This document shows positions 1-8,836 of a stretch of 64,000 nucleotides of DNA, one piece after another. A program made the position numbers and the translations under genes. Each line of letters opens with the position of its first letter. Position 1 is the first letter of the stretch. The DNA is taken from the NCBI GenBank assembly GCA_036937835.1, contig CM072876.1, forward strand, positions 18,040,001 to 18,104,000, read 5' to 3'. This DNA comes from Pampus argenteus. Lineage: Eukaryota > Chordata > Actinopteri > Scombriformes > Stromateidae. The notes under the pieces are model-generated. The model was not told the DNA's origin, searched no databases, and worked only from the letters and a program-made list of their open reading frames with translations.

Positions 1-109
1 GACGTCACCAGTAACGGGCAAACAGCCAATCATTCAGCAGCTGTGTAGTTCGGTTGCAGTTCCATGTTGGTTTGTTTACAAAGGAGTAGCATGCAGTGAG
101 AAGCCGGGA

Positions 110-240
110 GGAGAGCAGAGGCGGCCGCTATGTAGCGGAGACTGGCACCGGTAGTATCGTAATCCACGGTAATACCGTCGTGTAAAATTTCTTTGGCACC
201 GCGGGGTACCGGGTATACCGTGGGTATCGTGCAACTCTAG
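110..240. mobile_element. possible hAT-like DNA transposon end
   Basis: The stretch is rich in self-complementary GGTAC/CCG/GTAT motifs (around 145-232). It ends in GTGCAACTCTAG at about 229-240, whose reverse complement (TAGAGTTGCAC) resembles hAT terminal inverted repeats of the CAGRG type. No transposase and no partner terminus are visible. It abuts the Tc1-like fragment directly. The family assignment is inference. Confidence 0.3.
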
Positions 241-242
241 TA

Positions 243-605
243 TGTTGGAAGAGGAAGAGGCCCGCTCCAAACTGTTCCCACAAAGTTGGGAGCATGAATT
301 GTCCAAAATGTTTTGGTATCCTGTAGCATTCAAAGTTTCTCCTCCACTAAATTTCACACTCGGCACAATGCAGTCCGAAATGTACCGTTCTCCTGGCAAC
401 ATCCAAACCCAGACTCGTCCATCAGACTGACAGATGGAAAAGCATGATTCATCACTCCAGAGAATGCATCTCCACTGCTTTAGAGTCCAGTGGCGATGTG
501 CTTTACAGCACTGCATCCAACGCTTTGTATTGGACTTGTTGATGGATGGCTTAAACTCATTCTGTATGTGGGCTAATTTGAAGGTCACATGAAGTTTGGA
601 GCTCT
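243..605 (-). pseudogene. Tc1/mariner-like transposase fragment
   Basis: Read on the minus strand, this translates to recognisable Tc1 blocks: an LWSDESCF motif (first catalytic Asp region), then DGRVWVW and PGERY, then LNATGYQNILDN near 290-340. The part between PSVKFSGG and LNATGY, which normally carries the MVWG block, is missing, so there is an internal deletion. The reading frame shifts after ILDNS and stops just before the second catalytic Asp block, where the hAT-like end begins. The third catalytic residue and both terminal repeats are absent. This is a dead, truncated DNA transposon. Confidence 0.72.
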
Positions 606-667
606 GTAGGAAGTGACTGTGCAGAAAGTCAGCGACCTCTTTCCTGTCATCCTGGAACACGGAGAAT

Positions 668-1945
668 TTGTGATGAACTGAAGCGGCGCTTCTGGTGGGC
701 CACGCTGGATAAGGACCATCGCGAATACGTCAATGCCTGTCCTGTCTGCAGCCAACACAAGCCTTCTCATCAATCCCCTGCTGGGTTTCTCCATCCCCTT
801 CCGGTGCCTTGCCGTCCATTGGTCCCACATCTCCCTGGACTTCGTCACTGGTCTTCCCTCTTCTCTTCAGTGATTCTCACAGTGGTTGACCGGTTCAGCA
901 AGATGGCACATTTCATTCCTCTCTTCGAACTCCCCTATGCCAAAGAAACTTCTCAGCTGGTCCTGCTCCACATCTTCCACCTCCATGGCCTTCTCACTGA
1001 TGTGGTCTCAGACCGGGGCCCGCAGTTCACCCCCTCCATCTTCTGGAGGGAGTTCTGCACTCAACTCGGGACCTCCGTTAGTTGGAGGAGACAACACTAC
1101 ATTGTATGGTGTCATGGTACCCCTCCTCTTGGTCCCAGCTCCTGTGGGTCGAATACACCCACAACTCTCTCACCAGCTCAGCCACTGGCCTCTCTCCCTT
1201 TCAGTGCTGCTACAGGTATCAACTTCCACTCTGCACTTGAGGGGGAGGCCACCTGCCCCTCTGTCCAGGCCTTCATCCGTCATTGTCGCAGCACCTGGAC
1301 CCAAACTCAAGCTTCTCTTCTCCGAGCCTCTGACCGCTACTCTTTGTCTGCCAACTGGCGTCGCACTCAAGCCCCGACCTACCTAGGTGGAGAGCCAAAA
1401 GGTTTGGCTCTCCACCCGGGACCTCCCTCTCCGGATGGAATCCAGGAAGTTGGCTCCCAGATTCATCGGCCCTTTTCCCATACTGAAGGTCATCAACCTG
1501 GCGGCAGTGAGGCTTCAGCTCCCCCGGTCCATGTGCATCCACCCAACCTTCCATGTCTCTCGGGTCAAGCCTTTTTTAGAGAGCCCACTGGTGCCCCCCA
1601 CTCCCCCTCCACCGCCTCATCGATGGGGGTCCGGCCTACACTGTTCATCGCCTGCTGCGCTTCAGCCGTCGTGGCCGTGGGCTTCAATACCTGCTTGACT
1701 GGGAAGGCTATGGTCCGGACGAGAGGTCGTGGGTCCCTGCTGGTCACATTCTTAACCATCGACTCATCGCTAAATTTTCATCGGCAACACCCTGACCAAC
1801 CCTCCAGGTCGACCTCCTCCGCTGGGGCTACACGTCGGGGGCCATCCGTTACTCCCATATCCGTCGACTTGAAGTGGAGGGAATCTCTTCTTCTGAGGAG
1901 GATTCATCCTTGGACGACGAGGGTGGGTCCAAACCTCACCCGTTA
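668..1945 (+). pseudogene. Ty3/gypsy pol fragment: integrase and chromodomain
   Basis: Order on the plus strand: an HHCC zinc-binding region (ACPVCSQHK at about 730), the integrase core with the first Asp in LDFVTGLP (about 838) and the second in VSDRGPQFT (about 1000), then the region around WLSTRDLPL, ESRKLAPRFIGPF and IHPTFHVSRVKP (1400-1570), and a chromodomain with LQYLLDWEGYGPDERSW (about 1680-1735). Frames shift near 820, 1385 and 1630, and the segment that should carry the third catalytic Glu is missing. This order and the chromodomain are typical of chromovirus-type Ty3/gypsy elements common in fish. No LTR is visible on either side. Inactive. Confidence 0.85.
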
Positions 1946-1949
1946 CAGA

Positions 1950-2402
1950 TAGGTTCTCAACAAACTCTATAAAAGGAGCCCAGGTTTGAATAAATCTATC
2001 CTTCTGTCCACTGTGACTTTACTTCAGCTTCTCCAGCGGAATTATAGAGAGCACCTCCTTGACCCAGTGTTTAAATGGGAAAGGTCTCACCGACTTCCAC
2101 TGGATAAGAATTAGCCTACTAATTAGCCTTATTAGTGTTAGGAAGCTATGGCATTGGACAGTGGAGTAGTAAAATTTTCATTTGGGGGTGTTGTTCCAAA
2201 GATTGCAATTAGTGGGTTAGAATCTACATTGATACCAGATATATAAGATATAGCTTTAAAGATATTTGTCCAGAAGCAATTCAGAGATCTGCATGACCAA
2301 AACATGTGGCCCACTGTAGCTGGATTATGATTACATCTTGGACATTCAGGGCTAACATCAGGGTATATTCTGGCCAGCTTCTCATTTGAATACGACCTGC
2401 TT
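1950..2402 (-). pseudogene. L1-type LINE ORF2, C-terminal part
   Basis: Minus-strand translation gives NEKLARIYPDV, SPECPRC, GHMFWSC, LNCFWTNIF and NPLIAIFG (about 2400 down to 2190). After a frameshift near 2130 it continues with LILIQWKS, HWVKEVLS, LEKLK, an in-frame stop, and FIQTWAPFIEF near 1960. These blocks match the C-terminal end of fish L1 ORF2 (Cys/His motif C-x2-C plus H-x3-C, then the conserved tail). The matching upstream part lies at 5880-6345 on the same strand. The two are separated by an L2 element inserted on the opposite strand. Frameshifts and a stop show it is dead. Confidence 0.82.
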
Positions 2403-2638
2403 TACGGTAAGCGGATTCTGTCACTTCTGGTTACTGGTGTTACTGACACGGTGCTCTCTGTTCTGCTCACCTAGCTAGATTGTCATATATTCCTCACATT
2501 GGCGAGTGTTTTTACAACTTTGCACCACCACATAGACTTGTTCTGTTTGTACACGGACAGGTCTCTTAACTTTAGCAACCACACTTCGATAGTTTTCATC
2601 AGTTCGCTGTTTGTCTCACTAGCTAGCCTAGCTAGAAA

Positions 2639-3483
2639 ATGGCTTCTCTCTCCTCTCCCACTCTCTCTTCTCCTCTCTCCTGCTCTGTGTGTCAGATGTT
2701 TAGTTACTCCTCGTCCTACTTTAGCGAAAATGGTAAATGCATTAAATGTAATTTATTTGTAGCTCTGGAGGCGAGGGTTAGCGAGGCACGGTACCGCACC
2801 ACCGAAAAATCAGTTATAGTTAGCAAGTCCCCTGTAGCCGGTGCGGTACCACCGAAGGCAGCTGTAGCTAGCCGTCCCCCGGTAGTTCCCGAGCAGCCGG
2901 GAGGCTGGGTGACTGTTCGAAGGATGCATAGCCCCAAACAGAAGCCTACGGTACACCACCAACCACTCCACGTATCTAACCGATTTTCCCCACTCAGCGA
3001 CACACCCGCTGAGAGGCCAACTCTGGTCATTGGCTAGCGACACCGGGGACCATAGTTAAATGCATCCCGGGGGCCAGAGCGGGCGACATTGAGTCTAATT
3101 TAAAACTGCTGGCTAAAGATAAGAGGAGATATAATAAAATTATTATTCACGTCGGCGGTAATGACACCCGGTTACATCAATCGGAGATTACTAAAATTAA
3201 TGTGTCATCGGTGTGTGAATATGCCAAAACAATGTCGGACTCCGTAATTTTCTCTGGTCCCCTACCAAATGTAACCAGTGATGACATGTATAGCCGCATG
3301 TCGTCATTTCACCGCTGGTTGTCGAGGTGGTGTCCAGATAACGATGTGGGCTTTATAAATAATTGGACACCTCTCTGGGGAAAACCTGGTCTGATTAGGA
3401 GAGACGGCATCCATCCCACTTTAGATGGAGCAGCTCTTATATCTAGAAACATGGCCAAGTTTATTAGTCGATCTAACCCATGA
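2639..3483 (+). pseudogene. L2 LINE ORF1, esterase-like, broken
   Basis: ATG at 2639 opens a frame with two close CxxC pairs (CSVC, CIKC at residues about 20-40) followed by VALEARVS. It runs to a stop at about 3037, just after TLVIG. A second frame already open before that stop carries the rest: IVKCIPGARAGDIES, IIIHVGGNDTR (about 3145-3175) and RRDGIHPTLDGAALI (about 3400-3445), ending at TGA 3481. HVGGND and DGIHP are the later conserved blocks of the SGNH/GDSL esterase fold found in ORF1 of CR1/L2 LINEs. The first block with the catalytic Ser, expected right after TLVIG, is missing: a small deletion there removed the nucleophile and shifted the frame. Confidence 0.78.
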
Positions 3484-5890
3484 CAATCCAGAGTTGAGAC
3501 CAGGAAGCAGAGCTGCAGTCTTACACGCTTCTCTGCGCCTCCACTAGAGCAGCTGCCCACCCAATCATCTAGTATAGAGACTGTGTCTGTCCCCCGTCCA
3601 CCTGCATTATTTAAAGATAAAACAAACAGAAGAGGAGTAAATCATAAAAACCTGATAAAAATTAAATCAACATCTCCAAGAGTCCAAAACAAGATAATTA
3701 AATGTGGACTCTTGAATATTAGGTCCTTGTCCTCTAAAGCTGTTTTAGTAAATGAATTAATATCTGGCTATGATATTGATTTATTCTGCCTCACTGAAAC
3801 CTGGTTGCAGGAGGATGAATATGTTAGTTTAAATTAATCCACTCCCCCCAGTCATTGTAATACTCATATTCCTCGAAGTACTGGTCGAGGTGGTGGAGTT
3901 GGAGCCATATTTGACTCTAGTTTACTCATTAATCCTAAACCTAAACTAAATTATAATTTATTTGAAAGTCTCGTTCTTAGCCTGACTCACTCAACCTGGA
4001 AAACATTACAGCCAATATTATTTGTTATATTATATCGAGCTCCAGGTCCTTATTCTGAATTTCTATCTGAATTTGCAGAATTTGCATCAGGCTTGGTCGT
4101 TAAAACAGATAAAGTAATTATTGTAGGTGATTTTAATATTCATGTTGACAACCATAGTGATAGTCTTAGTACTGCATTTATCTCTTTGTTAGATTCAATT
4201 GGCTTCTGTCAGAGTGTAAACAAACCGACTCATTGTCTGAACCACACTCTTGACCTTATACTCTCATATGGCATTGAAATTGATCATCTAATAGTCTTTC
4301 CACATAATCCTATTCTATCTGACCATTTTTTAATAACCTTTGAGTTCATATTACTGGACTATAAGCCTTTTTTCAGAAACTCCTACAGCAGATGTTTATC
4401 TGACAGTGCTGTAGCCAAATTTAAGGAAACGATTACTATAGTATTAAATTCAATGCCATGTCTTAATGTTACAGAGGACTTAGCAGCTTCCTGTAGCCCC
4501 TCACACATAGATCAGCTCGTTAGTAATACTACAGACACATTACAGACAACTCTTGACTCTATTGCACCTCTGAAAAATAAGACAATAAAACAGAGGAGGT
4601 TAGCACCATGGTATAGCCAGGACACTCACAAATTAAAGCAAGAGGCACGTAAATCTGAACGTAAATGGCGTGCCTCTAAACTGGAAGAATCTCGTCTAGC
4701 CTGGCAAGATAATCTTGCAATTTATAGGAAGGCTCTGCGTAATGCCAGAACAGCCTATTATTCCTCATTAATTGAGGAAAATAAGAACAACCCCAGGTTT
4801 CTCTTCAGCACTGTAGCCAGGCTAACAGAGAACCACAGCTCTATTGAGTCATCTATTCCTTTAAGCCTAACTAGTAATGACTTCATGAGCTTCTTTAATG
4901 ATAAAATTCTAAATATTAGAGACAAAATTCATCACCTTTTGCCCTCAACAGGCACTCATCTGATTTCAGATACAGCAAATTTGGAAATAGCTATAAAACC
5001 TGACATACCGGTATATTTAGACTGCTTTTCTCCCGTCGACATTCAACAAATAACTACAATAATTTCTATATCTAAGTCGTCAACCTGTCTCTTAGACCCC
5101 ATCCCAACCAGGCTGCTTAAAGATGTATTACCTTTAGTTAGCCCGTCCTTATTGAATATGATTAATCTGTCTTTATTATCAGGATATGTACCACAGTCCT
5201 TTAAAATAGCTGTGATTAAGCCTCTTCTTAAAAAACCAACTCTAGATCAAGAGGTTTTAGCCAATTACACACCGATATCAAACCTTTTTATTCATCTCGA
5301 AGGTACTTGAGAAAGCCGTAGCCAATCAACTATGTGATTTTCTCCACACAAACAGCTTATTCGAGGAGTTTCAGTCAGGATTTAGAGTAAATCATAGCAC
5401 AGAGACCGCACTAGTTAAAGTTACAAACGACCTCCTAATGCCATCAGACAAAGGACTCATCTCTGTACTTGTCCTATTAGATCTTAGTGCCGCATTTGAC
5501 ACCATTGACCATCAGATTTTCTTACAGAGACTGGAATACCAAATTCGCATTAAAGGAACCGCCCTAGGTTTAAGTCATATTTCCTAGACCGTTCTCAGTT
5601 AGTTCATGTTCATGATGAATCCTCCATGCAAACCAAAGTTTCTCATGGAGTCCCACAAGGTTCTGTATTAGGGCCACTTCTTTTCACTTTATATATGCTT
5701 CCCTTAGGGAACATTATTAGGAATCATTCAATTAACTTTCACTGTTATGCCGACGACACCCAATTATATTTATCGATCAAGCCTGATGAAACCAATCACT
5801 TGACTAGACTTCAAGCATGCATTACGGACATAAAAAATTGGATGACCCACAATTTTCTGATGCTAAATTAAGATAAAACTGAAGTTCATC
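3484..5890 (+). pseudogene. L2 LINE ORF2: endonuclease and reverse transcriptase, broken
   Basis: Directly follows the ORF1 stop in the same frame, and no ATG is seen before the endonuclease. Apurinic-type endonuclease blocks: GLLNIRSLSSK (about 3704), LFCLTETWL (about 3782), VIIVGDFNIH (about 4117) and LSDHFLI (about 4315). An in-frame TAA interrupts at 3835. The RT begins near IAVIKPLLKK (about 5206). A one-base insertion near 5290 shifts the frame; LDLSAAFDTIDH (about 5478) then follows. A one-base loss near 5568 shifts again, to GVPQGSVLGPLLFTLYM (about 5647) and the catalytic CYADDTQLYLS (about 5743). A stop follows NFLMLN at 5869 and the element ends abruptly. Confidence 0.85.
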
Positions 5891-6345
5891 ATCTGATAAT
5901 GTAATGCCTATCTCCTTTTCCCACACCAACTTAGTGCTTTTTCACGATAGTGGACTGAGGTATTGTGATATTTGGTAAATCTTGGATACCCTCCTCCTGA
6001 TCCAGCTCCAGCATAGTATTCAACACATTCTTGGGTGGTAAGTGAGGAAATAGGTAATGCTTCCTAGCAAAGCTGCACACCTGCAAATAGCTGAATAAAT
6101 GTGGTTCTTAGGAATATTATTGTCTTTCTGTAATAATTCAAAAGAAGCAAATGTGCCATCTACATAAAGATCTTTGAAGAACACCAACCCATTCCTGTGC
6201 CATGTTTCGAAAGCACTGTCAGTTTGAGATGGAGGTAAGATGTGGTTTTGTACCAGAGGAAGAAGTGTGATGGCCTGATTAAGGTGGAAATGCTTCCTGA
6301 ATTGGAGCCATAACTTAAGGACATTTTCAGTTTTTGATGACATTG
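5880..6345 (-). pseudogene. L1-type LINE ORF2, upstream part
   Basis: Minus-strand translation from 6343 gives VLKLWLQFRKHFH, then HILPPSQTDSAFETWH and GLVFFKDLYVDGTFASFELL. After a frameshift near 6060 come FARKHYLFPHLPPK and VWEKEIGITLSDDEL, the last ending at about 5882. These are consecutive blocks of fish L1 ORF2 downstream of the RT. The continuation is found at 1950-2402, with an estimated 30 codons lost between the pieces. The 5' boundary near 6345 is abrupt, consistent with the usual 5' truncation of L1. Dead copy. Confidence 0.8.
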
Positions 6346-6632
6346 TCAGAAAGGTGATAATTCTACTTTATGTTTATTATTGAGGTAGTAGTAGGTGGTA
6401 GTGGTGGACTGGGTGTGTTATATGAAAAGTGATCATAATATTTTGTCCACACATTATTAACATACAAGAGAGGGGCAACATTGTTTTCATATTGAACAAT
6501 TCCAATTGTTCACCAAAATGAGTTTGTGTTCACTCTTGCTCACAGTTTTGGAGGAACATAGGCCCCATTTTAATGTAAACCTGCCCTTCATTTTAATTTT
6601 CATATTGTATCATATCCATCCATCCTGTCTAG
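6346..6632. other. intron sequence, no feature seen
   Basis: Between the L1 end and the first visible DDHD1-type exon. It is AT-rich with no reading frame or repeat family that I recognise. It ends in a splice acceptor at 6631-6632. Confidence 0.6.
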
Positions 6633-6708
6633 GTTAAGAGACTTGGAGGATCAGTTCCAGGGTCTGCAGACCTCATCTTGTGTTGCAGTGCCAGCCTTGA
6701 AATTCAAG
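6633..6708 (+). CDS. ddhd1: ddhd1 exon (first in window)
   Basis: Acceptor TAG at 6630-6632 and donor GTAATG from 6709. After one leading base, the frame reads LRDLEDQFQGLQ..ALKFK, a linker just before the DDHD domain. It joins in frame to VENFFCMGSP of the next exon. Confidence 0.78.
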
Positions 6709-8780
6709 GTAATGTTGACAAGTATACAGTATCTGTAGTCAGCCATTGACAGGGATTTCCTGTTTAGCATGTCCCCTAGACATATTTCAAAATACAAACC
6801 TTCTGACTAAAACTGCAAATGCTCTGACTGGAAGAATCACACGTTTTTAGGATTCTGAAAATCACCTCTTCACTTTCGTATGTGTCCTTGCTTGTTTCAA
6901 TTGAAAAAACATATTTTACATTACTGTTGAACACAATATTATAAGCATGCAATAGTGTTGCAGACGCTTCATTGTGTGTTATCCATATCCTAAAGAGAAT
7001 CACACTCAGTGATAAAAGATAACTTTGTTTACAAAAGATAAGCAAAACATTTTCCACCTTCATCAGTGTCACAATCATGCAGTGTAGCTGTCTTTTAAGT
7101 AGCACACACACAGGTAATTACTTACAATTGCACCTATTAAGGTAATCAAATACATAACAAAGTGAGCATCCAGTATTGGAACAAGAAAGGCAGGTCGTTT
7201 TTATATTAACAGTTAGTAAAAGAGGGTTGATTCAGTAGTTCATTTTCAGAAATCCTATAGCTTGGAATGGCTAGTACAAACTCACTTCTGGCTACTGGGC
7301 AGCTCTGTTGGAGCGTCTGGCAGCCTCTTGGGGGGAGTGTCTCTTATTCCTTAATGTGTTACATGTGTTACAGGTAGAGAATTTCTTCTGCATGGGCTCT
7401 CCTCTGGCAGTTTTCTTGGCATTGCGAGGGATCCGTCCTGGAAGCAATGGTGTGCAGGACCACATCCTCCCCACCTCGATCTGCAAACGCCTCTTCAACA
7501 TATTCCATCCCACTGACCCTGTGGTGAGCCATCTTATGTTACTGTCCTGCTGAGATTACAAACATCACTCACAGACTGCTGATGATTGTTGTAGTTTAGG
7601 AATAGTTATTTCTGGTAACAAACATTTAATGGATACTATTGAAGTATATGGTATTATTATTATTATTATTATTATCATTGTATTACAAAACACGATTATG
7701 AAAACTAAATGACAAACTGCCCATTACATTAAAATAAAATGTGCAAAAAAAACATTGCACAGAGAACATTGCAGGAAAAACTCATTTTCACAAGCTTGTA
7801 TTTGTTGTTTTTTGTCTTGTCAGGCCTACAGATTGGAACCTCTTATCTTAAAGCACTACAGTAACATTGCACCTGTTCAAATCCACTGGTAAGATGAGTC
7901 ATGTATATTACATACTATATATTGATTATTGGTGAACTTTCCACATATGTGAAATAATTTTGTCTGTCAGTGATGCTTATCATATGACTGTAACTGTTCG
8001 TTCAGTTGGATGAAATTAGAACTGAAGACACACTTTATTTGAGCTTTGTGATAACAATAATAATGAGAAACTTGATTCTTGCGTTCTTATATCTGTCTTT
8101 TATATGTTAAAAAACTCAATAAACAAAGTTGAGAAAAAAAAAGAACTGAAGACAAAGATATTTTTCAGTGACCTGAGGTTGATGTGGCTGTGATGTTCAG
8201 GTATAATACCACCAGCCCCACACCGTACGATCAGATCCGACCCACACTGCTCAATCCTCAGAAAGAGACCACGTCCATATCAGACTCAGAGAGCATTCCC
8301 AGCCCATGCACCTCCCCGCCCCAGGCCCGACGGCACTACGGAGAATCCATCACCAGCCTGGGCAAGGCCAGCATCATGGGTGAGCATATCTGTGACAGAT
8401 GTAGGACATAGTAGTTCTCTTATCATAATTAAAAAACAATATAATACATACTAATCAGGAAAGAGGAATGTAAAACTAAAAGTTATCCCTTTTGGCCCGA
8501 ACAGCTGCACTGTGCACCTGATCTGAGCTGAGTGAAACAGCAGCTGCGTGTTTTGCTGACAATATAGCATGGCAAGAATTCTCTAAACAAATCAATAGAA
8601 GCAATTAGCTCCTGTCAGCTGGACTGCATCAGGTGTAGACTAGACTAGATTCTAAAGGCCACTTTAAACTGCTGAGAGACATTTTAGGCCTTTACACAAT
8701 CAGACGCTAATTCGGTTATAATTCAACTGCATCTCACATTGTAAACAGGTTCATTGTTTAGTAATTTATGTGACAGCAGC

Positions 8781-8836
<56 letters not shown>

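Larger units (their letters stand above)
2403..5890 (+). mobile_element. L2-clade LINE, 3'-truncated, nested in L1
   Basis: A long LINE with a 5' leader (about 2405-2638), ORF1 with an esterase-like domain (2639-3483) and ORF2 with endonuclease and reverse transcriptase (3484-5890). Both ORFs carry frameshifts or stops. It is bounded on both sides by minus-strand L1 ORF2 sequence. It stops within the RT region, so the 3' UTR and tail needed for target-primed reverse transcription are gone. Since LINE copies normally keep their 3' end, a later deletion at the right junction is inferred. Motif style (SETWL-like ETWL, YADDTQLYLS) and the ORF1 esterase fit the fish L2/CR1 group. Confidence 0.85.

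Noticed and set aside
1950..2030. LTR of the gypsy element (CTATAAAAGG and AATAAA-like motifs)
   Set aside because: On the minus strand this stretch reads as the conserved C terminus of L1 ORF2 (LEKLK, FIQTWAPFIEF), so the motifs are coincidental.
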